Source of the DNA: Mucilaginibacter sp.
GTDB lineage: Bacteria > Bacteroidota > Bacteroidia > Sphingobacteriales > Sphingobacteriaceae
Assembly: GCA_030445275.1 (NCBI GenBank)
Contig: JAUCSE010000101.1
Coordinates: forward strand, 1 to 51,018
Direction of reading: 5' to 3'
Length of the DNA: 51,018 nucleotides
Part shown: positions 34,536-43,219 of the stretch, piece by piece
How positions within the stretch are numbered: the stretch's first letter is position 1
Layout: each line of letters starts with the position of its first letter
Notes under the pieces: model-generated
Told to the model about the DNA's origin: nothing
The model's database searches: none
Seen by the model: only the letters and a program-made list of their open reading frames with translations
Program-made: the position numbers and the translations under genes

Positions 34536-35603
34536 ATGAGTCTTAAATCAAAAAGTAATTTTATAACCATACTTATCCATGTGCTTTCATGGGTGGTGCT
34601 GGTCGCTTTATTTTTATACCAGCCACTTTCGTGGAACATGGAGGTGCCCTACCAATTCTGGATAAAGCAGGCACTTATTTTAAGCATGCTGATAGTGGCC
34701 TATTATATTAATGCCGAGATACTTGTCCCCAGATACTTACTAAAGAACCATACGGGTATATATTTCCTGTTTGTACTGGCATTGGTAGCCGTTATGCTTT
34801 CATTAAGCACATTTGCCGATAGCTGGCTTAATATGGATCAATTGATGGAAGCCGCTTTTCATAAACATGGCCCACCAAGGCCCCGCGGCAAAAAGCACCA
34901 TTTAGATGTTACCATGATAGCCATTGTAGCTTTGGTATTGGGCATAAGCACCAGTATTACCGCCATACAAAAATGGCAAGGCGATATCAGGCTGCGCGAG
35001 GCTTTGGAGCAGGATAAAATAAGCTCCGAGCTATCGTTCCTGAAAGCACAAATCAATCCGCATTTCTTTTTTAACACACTTAATAACATATACGCGCTTA
35101 CACTGGTAAATGCCGATACATCGCGCAAAGCGCTGCACCAATTATCGCGCATGATGAGATACGTTTTGTATGATACCCAGCATGGTACAGCCAGGTTAAG
35201 TCAGGAAGTTGCTTTTATAAAAGATTATATCAACCTGATGGAGTTGCGGCTTACTGATAAAGTTACCGTAAAATTTGAACTGCCAGCTACCGTAAATGAT
35301 ATGGCCGTTGCCCCCATGATATTTTTACCATTTGTTGAAAATGCCTTTAAACACGGCATCAGCGCCACTTTGCCAAGCAGCATACTGATCAGCATTGAGC
35401 AGCACGCCGAAAAGCTGGAGTTAAAAGTTGAGAATGGCATATTTAAGGATCAGAATACCAACCTGGAAGAAAATAAGGGTATCGGTCTTACCAATACCAT
35501 CCGCCGGTTAGATCTGCTTTATCCGGGTAAATATAATTTGCGCATTAACGAGGATGCTGCTGCCAACACTTATTCTGTTCACCTAACACTCAGTTTGTCA
35601 TGA
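34536..35603 (+). CDS. LytS/YehU-type sensor histidine kinase
   Basis: 355 residues. Four membrane helices in the first about 150 residues (about 10-28, 42-62, 74-92, 128-146), then the His_kinase domain with QINPHFFFNTLNNIYAL as phospho-acceptor motif and an ATPase domain (PFVENAFKHG, GIGLTNTIRRL). The HHLDV loop between helices 3 and 4 is His/Lys-rich. It overlaps the response-regulator gene by ATGA, so the two are co-translated. The input signal is unknown. Confidence 0.93.
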   Translation: MSLKSKSNFITILIHVLSWVVLVALFLYQPLSWNMEVPYQFWIKQALILSMLIVAYYINAEILVPRYLLKNHTGIYFLFVLALVAVMLSLSTFADSWLNMDQLMEAAFHKHGPPRPRGKKHHLDVTMIAIVALVLGISTSITAIQKWQGDIRLREALEQDKISSELSFLKAQINPHFFFNTLNNIYALTLVNADTSRKALHQLSRMMRYVLYDTQHGTARLSQEVAFIKDYINLMELRLTDKVTVKFELPATVNDMAVAPMIFLPFVENAFKHGISATLPSSILISIEQHAEKLELKVENGIFKDQNTNLEENKGIGLTNTIRRLDLLYPGKYNLRINEDAAANTYSVHLTLSLS

Positions 35604-36343
35604 TATTAAATTGTATAGCCGTTGATGATGAACCGCTGGCGCTTGGGTTGGTTTGTACTTTTATTGAGCAAACACCCTTTTTAAAGCTCACAGGCCGTTA
35701 TGCAAGCGCGGTTGAAGCATTGGTAGGGCTGCAGGATCAAAAAGTTGACTTGATTTTTTTGGATATACAAATGCCCAATTTAAATGGCATTGAACTGGCC
35801 CGCGTGTTAGATAGCCGGGGGGCAAACAAACCACGCATTATTTTCACTACTGCCTATAACCAGTTTGCCCTGGAAGGCTACAAGGTCGACGCGCTTGATT
35901 ATCTGCTTAAACCATTTAATTATGAAGAGTTTTTACACGCCGCCAACAAGGCCCTGTCCTATGCCGAACTGTTGCACCGCTCAAACACAAACCCGGCCGC
36001 AACTGATGAGCAGCGTATGGAGGATAATTATTTGTTTTTGAAAATAGAATACCAGCTGGTGCGTGTTGCCCTTAATGATATATTGTACATTGAGGGGCTT
36101 AAAGATTATGTAAAGGTGTATCTGCAAAACACCGAAAAGCCCCTGTTATCACTTACCAGCTTAAAATCGCTGGAAGAAAAATTACCCTCCAAACGCTTTA
36201 TGCGCGTACACCGCTCGTTCATTGTATCACTCGATAAAATCAACTCCATTACCCGCAACGCCCTGCAAATTGGCAAAGTGAACATTACCATTGGCGATCA
36301 ATACAAAGATATTTTCGGCCAGTTTCAGAGTAAATGGACTTGA
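35600..36343 (+). CDS. LytTR response regulator
   Basis: 247 residues. Receiver domain 1-120 with Asp9/Asp10, phospho-acceptor Asp55 (FLDIQMPN) and Lys107 (LLKPF). LytTR DNA-binding domain about 140-245 (ILYIEGLKDYVKVYL, FMRVHRSFIVSLDKI). Partner of the kinase upstream. The likely target is the divergent barrel-protein gene through the 21-bp direct repeat. Confidence 0.94.
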   Translation: MILNCIAVDDEPLALGLVCTFIEQTPFLKLTGRYASAVEALVGLQDQKVDLIFLDIQMPNLNGIELARVLDSRGANKPRIIFTTAYNQFALEGYKVDALDYLLKPFNYEEFLHAANKALSYAELLHRSNTNPAATDEQRMEDNYLFLKIEYQLVRVALNDILYIEGLKDYVKVYLQNTEKPLLSLTSLKSLEEKLPSKRFMRVHRSFIVSLDKINSITRNALQIGKVNITIGDQYKDIFGQFQSKWT

Positions 36344-36412
36344 TTTGCCAATACTGTAATTTACCTGCTTTTTAACCATCCGAATTAAAAATCATGTGTA
36401 CTTTTACAGCGA

Positions 36413-36420
36413 TAATTTTG
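36413..36420 (+). promoter_or_regulatory. -7 element of the cNMP-domain kinase operon
   Basis: TAATTTTG matches TAnnTTTG, 72 bases ahead of the ATG at 36493. No clear -33 match. Confidence 0.45.
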
Positions 36421-36492
36421 CTGAATAGTTATAAGAATGCCATTTTTTTGCGTTCATAATACTATTAAACACATAATAGCTAATTTTAATAC

Positions 36493-37893
36493 ATGCAAAC
36501 GATAACCGCATCCTGGCTACAATCGCTCGAGGCTTTTAATAACGTACCTGAAGATCAACTGCAATGGCTGTTGGATAATAGTATTGACAATGTTTTTGAA
36601 GACGGTGAGTACCTGATGCAACCCGGCGAGCCCATGAGCGGGCCACATATTACGGTTGAAGGCGGTATGCGCTTTTTTATGCTTCAAGGCAGCGCGCGGC
36701 GCGATTTTACCGTTGTGGGGCCTGGTAATATTACCGGTTATCTGCCGTTTTCAAGGGGCAAAATCTCAAAAGGGTACGCGCAGGCCATTGGTAAGTTGCA
36801 AATACGCAGCTTCAATACCGATCTGATACCTGAAATGATCAGAAATCATTATGAACTTACGCAGGCCCTGGTAAATATCATGACCACCCGTGTACGCGAT
36901 TTTACGGCGTTGCAACAGCAAAACGAAAAGATGATGGCCCTGGGTAAATTGTCAGCAGGACTTGCTCACGAGTTAAACAACCCCGCATCAGCCATTGTGC
37001 GCGATTCGCTTACCTTAAAAAAGCACCTGGAACAGGAACCGGAAAGCGTTAAGGCAATTTTCACTATGAGACTTGAGCCTGAACAGGTTACCGGTATCAC
37101 CGACCTTTTATTTGAACAGATCTCAGAGCAAAATGCAATCCGCCTAAGCCTTAAGCAACGCACCCATCGCGAGGATGAAATAATGGATTGGTTTGATGAA
37201 CATGAGATAGAGAATGGTTATGACATTGTTGAAAGCTTTGTTGATTTTAATTTCAGCACAGATACCCTTGAAAAATTTAATGCGATTGTTGCATCTGAAA
37301 ACCTGTCAGATATATTAAACTGGATAAGCGATGTGCTGATTTCCGAAAAAATGATCAGGGATATACAGGAATCTGCCAGGCGCATTGCCGAGCTGGTAAG
37401 CTCTGTTAAAACCTTTACCCATATGGATCGCGGGCAGGATAAGCAATATGCCGATATACATATTGGCATACGCAACACACTTACCATGCTGGGGTATAAG
37501 ATTAGGAAAGGGAATATTAATGTTGTAGAGGATTTTGATGAAACCCTGCCCGAAGTAAAGGCCCTGATTGGCGAACTTAACCAGGTGTGGACAAATCTAA
37601 TTGACAATGCTATCGATGCCATGGAGCCCGCAGGCAAAGGCACCCTGACCATTAAAACCCGCCGCGACCGTGAGTTTGTTGAAGTTTTTATAGTTGATGA
37701 CGGACCCGGCATAGCGCCTGAAATACAAAGCCTGATATTTGATCCGTTTTTTACAACCAAAGATATGGGCAAGGGTACCGGTATGGGGCTCGAAGTTGTG
37801 CAACGTATTGTAAAACAACACCGTGGATCAATAAAAGTAAAATCACAACCTGGCAAAACGGTATTCAGCGTTTGTTTTTTGATTGATGGATAG
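36493..37893 (+). CDS. Cyclic-nucleotide-binding-domain histidine kinase
   Basis: 466 residues, no membrane segment. The N-terminal cNMP-binding-like domain (about 8-130: LEAFNNVPEDQLQWLL, GEYLMQPGEPMSG) lacks the canonical RAA phosphate-binding motif, so its ligand may not be a cyclic nucleotide. The kinase part has the H-box GLAHELNNPAS with His159, an insertion of about 110 residues, and an ATPase domain with LIDNAIDAME and TGMGLEVVQRIVKQHRG. First gene of a three-gene unit with the receiver/TrxR-like fusion and a UBP zinc finger; it probably phosphorylates that receiver. Confidence 0.9.
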   Translation: MQTITASWLQSLEAFNNVPEDQLQWLLDNSIDNVFEDGEYLMQPGEPMSGPHITVEGGMRFFMLQGSARRDFTVVGPGNITGYLPFSRGKISKGYAQAIGKLQIRSFNTDLIPEMIRNHYELTQALVNIMTTRVRDFTALQQQNEKMMALGKLSAGLAHELNNPASAIVRDSLTLKKHLEQEPESVKAIFTMRLEPEQVTGITDLLFEQISEQNAIRLSLKQRTHREDEIMDWFDEHEIENGYDIVESFVDFNFSTDTLEKFNAIVASENLSDILNWISDVLISEKMIRDIQESARRIAELVSSVKTFTHMDRGQDKQYADIHIGIRNTLTMLGYKIRKGNINVVEDFDETLPEVKALIGELNQVWTNLIDNAIDAMEPAGKGTLTIKTRRDREFVEVFIVDDGPGIAPEIQSLIFDPFFTTKDMGKGTGMGLEVVQRIVKQHRGSIKVKSQPGKTVFSVCFLIDG

Positions 37894-37946
37894 ACGGGTA
37901 TTTATCACAAAATATTAATAATTTTACCTTTAGAAAAACACCCCCT

Positions 37947-39608
37947 ATGAGCCGCCCCATAATATTTTCCATTGATGATGATCCGCAGGTACTGCGGTCC
38001 ATAAGCCGCGATATTAGATCGCAGTATGGTAAAGAGTACAAAATATTGAGTACAACATCGGCCCACGAAGCCCTTGAAAGCCTTACTGAGCTTAAAAACA
38101 GCTCAGATGTAGTCGCCTTGTTCCTATGCGATCAACGCATGCCCGAAATGGAAGGCGTTAAATTTTTAGAGAAAGCCAAAAAAATATATCCTGATGCCAA
38201 GCGCGTATTGCTTACCGCTTATTCTGATACTGAAGCCGCTATAAAAGCCATTAATGATGTGCAGCTTGACTATTACCTGATGAAACCCTGGGATCCGCCA
38301 GAGGAAAAACTTTATCCGGTAATCAATGACCTGCTTGAAGACTGGCAAAATAATTATGTACCTGAATTTGTTGGTATTAAGCTGCTAGGCTACCAGTTTT
38401 CGCCGCAATCGCACCATATCAAAGATTTTTTGGCTGGCAACCTGATACCTTACCGCTGGTTTGATGTAGAAAAGAACATTGATGCGGGCGGTTTATTAAC
38501 GCTTAACAATTTAACCACAGACGATCTGCCGCTAGTAATTTTTGAGGATGGCACTTTTATAGCCAAGCCAACCATCAGGGCCATAGCCGAAAAACTGGAC
38601 AAAAACCCACAGTCGCTTACCGATGTGTATGATGTGGTGATCATAGGCGCCGGACCAGCAGGACTAGCCGCAGCTGTTTACGGTGCATCAGAAGGCTTAA
38701 AAACCCTGCTGATTGAACGCAAAGCACCTGGCGGACAAGCAGGAACCAGCTCGCGTATTGAAAACTACCTGGGTTTCCCGGCTGGTTTAAGTGGCGCCGA
38801 CCTAACCAGGCGCGCCATAAGCCAGGCCATGCGTTTGGGAGCCGAATTTTTATCGCCCCAGTCTGTAAGTGATATCAAGCAGAAAGATGGCTATAAAACC
38901 ATTATACTGGATGATGGCCCCGAGATTATTAGCCGTACCGTAGTGATAACCACCGGCGTTGATTACCGCAAGCTGGAAGTTAAAGGTGTTGAAAATTATA
39001 CCGGAGCAGGCATTTATTATGGCGCTGCCACTACCGAGGCTACCGCATGCACCGGTAAAGAAGTATATGTAATTGGTGGAGGAAACTCTGCCGGGCAGGC
39101 TGCTATGCACCTATCCAAATTTGCCAAGAATGTATATATCATTATCCGCAGGGAAGACCTGGTAACTACCATGTCGGCCTATCTGATTCACCAGATAGCT
39201 GATACGCCTAATATTACGGTTTTAGCCAACACCGAAGTGGTGGAGGCTGAGGGCACCAACTGCCTGGAAGAGCTTACCTTGCTCAATTGTAAAACACAGG
39301 AAACGGTTAAAAAAGTAGCTAATGCCCTGTATATTTTTATAGGTGCAAAACCTTATACCGACTGGATAAAGCTCGATATCATCAAAAACAATAAAGACTT
39401 TATTGAAACTGGCCGTGAGCTGCGCAGCTATGAGGGTTTCGGCAAAATATGGAAACTTAAACGCGATCCGTTTTTACTGGAAACCAGTTGCTCAGGCATA
39501 TTTGCTGCCGGCGATGTTCGTGCCGGAGCCATGAACCGTGTGGCATCTGCCGTAGGCGAAGGCTCTATGGCCATCAGCTTTGTACACAAATATTTAGCAG
39601 AGGTTTAA
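37947..39608 (+). CDS. Receiver / thioredoxin-like / thioredoxin-reductase-like fusion
   Basis: 553 residues. Receiver 1-130 with Asp62 (LCDQRMPEME) and Lys113. A thioredoxin-like domain (about 140-222) has no CxxC. A TrxB-like flavoprotein (about 226-553) has FAD motif GAGPAGLAA (234-242), NAD(P) motif GGGNSAGQAA (377-386) and FAAGDVRAG near the end. The redox CxxC of true thioredoxin reductase is not intact: only Cys368 remains in ATACTGKEV. Thioredoxin reduction is thus doubtful; a phosphorylation-controlled flavin oxidoreductase is likelier. Follows the kinase by 53 bases and overlaps the zinc-finger gene by one base. Confidence 0.9.
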   Translation: MSRPIIFSIDDDPQVLRSISRDIRSQYGKEYKILSTTSAHEALESLTELKNSSDVVALFLCDQRMPEMEGVKFLEKAKKIYPDAKRVLLTAYSDTEAAIKAINDVQLDYYLMKPWDPPEEKLYPVINDLLEDWQNNYVPEFVGIKLLGYQFSPQSHHIKDFLAGNLIPYRWFDVEKNIDAGGLLTLNNLTTDDLPLVIFEDGTFIAKPTIRAIAEKLDKNPQSLTDVYDVVIIGAGPAGLAAAVYGASEGLKTLLIERKAPGGQAGTSSRIENYLGFPAGLSGADLTRRAISQAMRLGAEFLSPQSVSDIKQKDGYKTIILDDGPEIISRTVVITTGVDYRKLEVKGVENYTGAGIYYGAATTEATACTGKEVYVIGGGNSAGQAAMHLSKFAKNVYIIIRREDLVTTMSAYLIHQIADTPNITVLANTEVVEAEGTNCLEELTLLNCKTQETVKKVANALYIFIGAKPYTDWIKLDIIKNNKDFIETGRELRSYEGFGKIWKLKRDPFLLETSCSGIFAAGDVRAGAMNRVASAVGEGSMAISFVHKYLAEV

Positions 39609-39883
39609 TGATGCAGGAAGATGAAATATGCCAGCACCTGGCTGCCATTACTGATATAAAACAACCAAAGGGTGATGTTTGCGAGGAGTGTGTGAAAACA
39701 CATTCCTCGTGGATGCACCTGCGTACCTGTCAAACCTGCGGCGTTACACTTTGCTGCGATAGTTCGCCCAATACGCACATGACCAAACATTTCGAGGCAA
39801 CAAATCACCCGGTAGTAATATCAGCCCAACCCGGCGAACGCTGGTTATGGTGTTATGTGGATGAACTGGTGACAGGGTATTAG
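39608..39883 (+). CDS. UBP-type zinc finger protein
   Basis: 91 residues, nearly all one zf-UBP domain. Candidate zinc ligands are Cys8, His10, Cys25, Cys28, Cys41, Cys44, Cys49/50, His57, His61 and His67, a near-complete UBP set. In eukaryotes this fold binds the ubiquitin C-terminus; in bacteria its ligand is unknown. The ATG overlaps the TAA of the fusion gene (TAATG), so translation is coupled and the product is probably a partner of the flavoprotein. Confidence 0.88.
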   Translation: MMQEDEICQHLAAITDIKQPKGDVCEECVKTHSSWMHLRTCQTCGVTLCCDSSPNTHMTKHFEATNHPVVISAQPGERWLWCYVDELVTGY

Positions 39884-39979
39884 TGGTTAGTTTTGTTTTT
39901 TTGTCTGAACCTTGAGTCCCCCGATTAAATGATTATCAAGATTTTTGCCTTTTGTCCTTAATCTTTTTTTCTTTTATCC

Positions 39980-40417
39980 TTACTCCGAAAGATATTTATC
40001 CAACGATATAGGCCCGGAACCTAAAATGGTGAATATTACCAGTAGCACCAACGCCGTAACAGACGGCCATGCCATGGCATTAATAGGTTCCTGAAAAATA
40101 TTGGTACTGGTTAAAAATACCGCCACTAAAACTATAGGAATCTGAATAATGCATCCTAACCTGGTTAATATACCTACGGCTATCAGTATGCCGCCAACCA
40201 TGTGGGCAAAGGTTACATAATAAACCATGATCATTAATACAACCGGCGAAAGATCAACCACATTCTGGTTGTCAATAAGGCTCTTCAAGTAAGCGGTATT
40301 TTCCATAAAGGCTATTCCCTTTACCAGCAAAAACACACCAAGCGCAATACGGATAAGGTCGAGAATCTTAGGGTGATGCGTATCGCCCCAGTTTTCAATT
40401 TTATGAACCAAGTTCAT
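39980..40417 (-). CDS. DoxX family membrane protein
   Basis: 145 residues with four membrane helices (about 20-38, 58-76, 82-100, 112-132). Family landmarks are LDLIRIALGVFLLVKGIAF and TFAHMVGGILIAVGILTRLG. Function is not settled; some DoxX proteins take part in quinone-linked or redox defence. It has a classical Shine-Dalgarno, unusual for this genome. The 96 bases to the convergent zinc-finger gene are T-rich with no clear hairpin. Confidence 0.88.
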   Translation of the reverse strand: MNLVHKIENWGDTHHPKILDLIRIALGVFLLVKGIAFMENTAYLKSLIDNQNVVDLSPVVLMIMVYYVTFAHMVGGILIAVGILTRLGCIIQIPIVLVAVFLTSTNIFQEPINAMAWPSVTALVLLVIFTILGSGPISLDKYLSE

Positions 40418-40422
40418 GACAG

Positions 40423-40429
40423 CCTCCTT
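40423..40429 (-). promoter_or_regulatory. Strong Shine-Dalgarno of the DoxX gene
   Basis: Minus strand AAGGAGG lies five bases ahead of the ATG at 40417. Most genes here have only A-rich leaders. Upstream, AATACCTGCT/AGCAGGTATT (40456-40465 with 40484-40493) forms a hairpin. Confidence 0.7.
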
Positions 40430-40550
40430 TTTTTTAAAGGTTAATTGGTTTTATAAATACCTGCTATTTTATTGGGTTAAAACAGCAGGTATTACTTTTA
40501 CTAAATATAACCATAAACCATTTATAAAAGCAAATTGTTTTTATTGACAA

Positions 40551-40817
40551 TTAAACATGGCTTGCGGCTTTCCACTTTTTGTAAGCATCAATCATACAAT
40601 GCCCGCAGGGCCGGTAACCCAACTCCATTGCTTCGGCTGCAGAGGTAAAGAAAACACGGTTTTGAGGCTTCATTCTTTTGCCCGACTTACAATGCAACAT
40701 GCCATATATTTTTAGCCTGGCGTTACCGCCAAATTGTACCTGTCTTGTATCTATCAGTAGTTTTAGCCTTCTGCTGCGTGTAAAAGCAATATCCCCAAGA
40801 TCAAGATGCGGTATCAT
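40551..40817 (-). CDS. Stand-alone Ada-type metal-binding domain protein
   Basis: 88 residues matching the Ada N-terminal zinc domain: LHCKSGKRM with Cys43, VFFTSAAEAMELGYRPCGHC with Cys71 and Cys74. Ada uses four cysteines; here the second one is Lys47, so zinc binding would need His42 or another residue. Cys43 corresponds to the methyl-acceptor cysteine of Ada. It starts inside the stop of the 2OG oxygenase gene (ATGA), so the two are coupled. Proposed role: sensing or repairing alkylated DNA. Confidence 0.82.
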   Translation of the reverse strand: MIPHLDLGDIAFTRSRRLKLLIDTRQVQFGGNARLKIYGMLHCKSGKRMKPQNRVFFTSAAEAMELGYRPCGHCMIDAYKKWKAASHV

Positions 40818-41521
40818 TTGGCATCATGAAAAATAACGCCCATACTGCGCCGTTTACCTTCCGTAATTTCGCCAATGCCGTGTTTCATGTTCACCCGGTG
40901 ATAACCTTTACTGCCCTTTGCAGGCCGGTAACTGGTGGTAAACAGCAGCATATCGCCTTTTGCCGGCTTTAATACCATAGCCCGCGATTGCTCCCTTGGT
41001 TTTTGCTCTATCAGTATAAATTCGCCGCCCTCGTAATCTACGCCCGGTTCGTCCAGAATAAATACCAGTTGCATTGGGAAAAACACTTCGCCATAAAGAT
41101 CCTGGTGCATGGCGTTGTAGCCCCCTTTGGCGTATTGTAATATCAATGGTGTGGGTCGTAATTGTTCGTGCTCATGGCAATGCCGCAGCAGTTCGTCCAA
41201 CGTACCGGGGAAACGCTGATCCTTGTTTAAAAGCTGCATCCAGTTGTTGGCAATGGGCGCAAGCTTTGGGTAAAAGCCTGCGCGCAATTGTTGGATAAGG
41301 TTGGGGAGCGGATACTTAAAGTACTTATATTCTCCCTTGCCATAATGGTGGCGCTCCATAATGATGGTTTTACGGTACAATTCCTCGTTGGGGTATAGCG
41401 CCGTTAGTGTATCACATTCATCAGCTGTTAAAACATTTTTAACTAAAGCATACCCTTTATTATCCATGCCGCTTGTAATATCGACCCAGTTTAGCTGGTC
41501 AATTCTTTCTTTGATCTCCAT
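40814..41521 (-). CDS. 2OG-Fe(II) oxygenase, DNA-alkylation-repair type
   Basis: 235 residues. Fe(II) ligands His139 and Asp141 (MHQDLYGE) and a distal His208 (GYHRVN), with Arg225 in GKRRSMGVIFHD as the likely 2-oxoglutarate anchor. The sequence fits the family annotated as oxygenase acting on damaged DNA (PF09859-like), not classical AlkB. Its neighbours, an Ada-type domain and a methylguanine methyltransferase, support a role in alkylation repair. Confidence 0.85.
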   Translation of the reverse strand: MEIKERIDQLNWVDITSGMDNKGYALVKNVLTADECDTLTALYPNEELYRKTIIMERHHYGKGEYKYFKYPLPNLIQQLRAGFYPKLAPIANNWMQLLNKDQRFPGTLDELLRHCHEHEQLRPTPLILQYAKGGYNAMHQDLYGEVFFPMQLVFILDEPGVDYEGGEFILIEQKPREQSRAMVLKPAKGDMLLFTTSYRPAKGSKGYHRVNMKHGIGEITEGKRRSMGVIFHDAK

Positions 41522-41551
41522 ATGATGATGATGTTAGAGGAGTGAATTTAA

Positions 41552-41698
41552 AACGGTGTCATTTCGACGAGCTTGCCTGGGCTTGAGCGGGAGGGCAAGG
41601 AGAAATCTTGTACACTTAGCATAACCGCTGTTCTTTTGTACAAGATTTCTCCTCACGCAACCCACAATGCCCCCTCTGTTCGTCGAAATGACACCGTT
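41552..41698. repeat. Palindromic intergenic repeat, GTCATTTCGACGA family
   Basis: A perfect 19-bp outer arm (41552-41570 with 41680-41698) and a perfect 17-bp inner arm (41598-41614 with 41637-41653, AGGAGAAATCTTGTACA). It fills the gap between the methyltransferase and oxygenase genes. A related element is at 44504-44597. Confidence 0.88.
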
Positions 41699-41711
41699 AT
41701 TATTTTATTTA

Positions 41712-42554
41712 TTAATTGTTAACCAAAGCCGCTTCCCAGCCAATGATGGCCGTTTTACGGGTTGAACCCCAGTGGTATTGCCCAAATTCACCTGTCGATT
41801 TGATCACCCGGTGACAGGGGATCAGGAACGCTACCGGGTTGGCCCCTACCGCGCTGCCCACCGCCCTGCTGGCTCCCGGCGAATGTAGCTGTTGCGAAAT
41901 ATCTCCATAGGTACTTAAACCGCCCATCGGTATTTTAAGCAGGGTTTCCCATACTTTAAGCTGAAAGTTGGTGCCTTTTAAATGTAGTTTGATATTGGAT
42001 AGCTCCGACCAGTCCTTTTTAAATATAAACAGGGCATCCTGCTGGGCAACATCCACCACCTGGGTATAGGTAGCGTTCGGAAACTGCTCGTGCAGCTTGC
42101 TGAACGCGCCCTCCCTATCATCGGCAAAGGCCATATAACAAATACCCTTGGGGGTTGATGCTACAATGATGTTACCAAACGGGCTTTCGGCAAAACTGTA
42201 GTTAATGTCGAGTTCCTTACCACCGTTTTTATATTCAGCTGGGGTCATACCCTCAATATTGATAAACAGATCATGCAGGCGGCCGGTGCCTGAAAGACCG
42301 GTTTCGAAGGCGGTATCAAACAAAGTAGCTTGCTTATCCTTCAAAATACCCTTGGCATAGTCCAGGCTCAGGTACTGTAGGAATTTCTTGGGACTGATGC
42401 CTGCCCAATCGGTAAATAAACGCTGAAAGTGAAAAGGGCTTAAATGCACTTTTTCGGCCACATCATCCAGGTTTGGTTGCTGTTTAAAATTCAGTTTTAT
42501 ATAGTTGATTGCCTCGGCAATACGATCATAATTGATTTTTTCTTGCGTGTTCAT
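41712..42554 (-). CDS. AraC-type regulator fused to O6-methylguanine-DNA methyltransferase
   Basis: 280 residues: an AraC DNA-binding domain (about 10-110, LDDVAEKVHLSPFHFQRLF) followed by a methyltransferase domain (about 115-275) with the active site IPCHRV, Cys247. This equals E. coli Ada without its N-terminal zinc domain, which is encoded separately at 40551. It should repair O6-methylguanine and may regulate the adjacent genes. Its own upstream region is A/T-rich with no clear motif. Confidence 0.93.
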   Translation of the reverse strand: MNTQEKINYDRIAEAINYIKLNFKQQPNLDDVAEKVHLSPFHFQRLFTDWAGISPKKFLQYLSLDYAKGILKDKQATLFDTAFETGLSGTGRLHDLFINIEGMTPAEYKNGGKELDINYSFAESPFGNIIVASTPKGICYMAFADDREGAFSKLHEQFPNATYTQVVDVAQQDALFIFKKDWSELSNIKLHLKGTNFQLKVWETLLKIPMGGLSTYGDISQQLHSPGASRAVGSAVGANPVAFLIPCHRVIKSTGEFGQYHWGSTRKTAIIGWEAALVNN

Positions 42555-42668
42555 AATGTTATTTATTAATTATTACACTACAAATGTACCCCGATACAGC
42601 ACCCTATAAAACCCGAAACTTGCGCTGTTTAAGCGGTTTACTATTGGTAAATATAGCTTATTGTAAGG

Positions 42669-43202
42669 TTATAAAACCTTACTCATTTTTACAATAGGCA
42701 ACACTTCGCCATTAGGCATAGGCTGGCTTATATGTTCAACCTCATGATACCCCATCACCTCATAAAGCGGTACGCCGGGCAGCGTGGCACCCAACTGAAA
42801 ACTGGTAAAACCATTGCTTTGGGCAGCGTTTTCACATACCGTAATAATATGCCGGCCTATGCCCCGCCTTGCCCAATCCGGATGCACAAAAAAGGCCCTG
42901 ATCCTGGCGGCATCATGCGCAGGATCAAGCAGCGGATCTTCCACCTCTTTATGCTGATCACCGCCGTATAGGGTATTACGTTTACTCCAGCCACCGCAGC
43001 CAACAATGGCATTATCAATCTGGGCTACATAATAGGTACCATCAATAATAAGCTGTGTATCGATACCAAAAATATATTTAATGGCGCTTTCAATTTGGTT
43101 AGGTGTATTGTAACCGGTACTCAATCCGCGGACTGATAGTCCGATCAGTTGTTGTAATACTGGTATGTCATCAAAAGTGGCAAGGCGTGTAGTAATAGTC
43201 AT
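42669..43202 (-). CDS. GNAT family N-acetyltransferase
   Basis: 177 residues from the ATG at 43202; a TTG seven codons upstream overlaps the antiporter stop. Motif A is RIRAFFVHPDWARRGIGRHIITVCE with the RRGIGR acetyl-CoA loop, and the C-terminal part reads LPGVPLYEVMGYHEVEH. The acceptor is unknown. It lies 17 bases after the antiporter gene on the same strand, so it is probably co-transcribed. Confidence 0.9.
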   Translation of the reverse strand: MTITTRLATFDDIPVLQQLIGLSVRGLSTGYNTPNQIESAIKYIFGIDTQLIIDGTYYVAQIDNAIVGCGGWSKRNTLYGGDQHKEVEDPLLDPAHDAARIRAFFVHPDWARRGIGRHIITVCENAAQSNGFTSFQLGATLPGVPLYEVMGYHEVEHISQPMPNGEVLPIVKMSKVL

Positions 43203-43219
43203 TGTTATAATTCTGTTTG

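Noticed and set aside
37218..37856. A 212-codon frame antisense to the kinase gene
   Set aside because: Composition is Ser/Arg/Ile-rich as expected of antisense reading; the kinase motifs on the plus strand are unambiguous.
37947..39608. A true thioredoxin reductase (TrxB)
   Set aside because: The redox-active CxxC is absent and a receiver plus a cysteine-free thioredoxin-like domain are fused in front.
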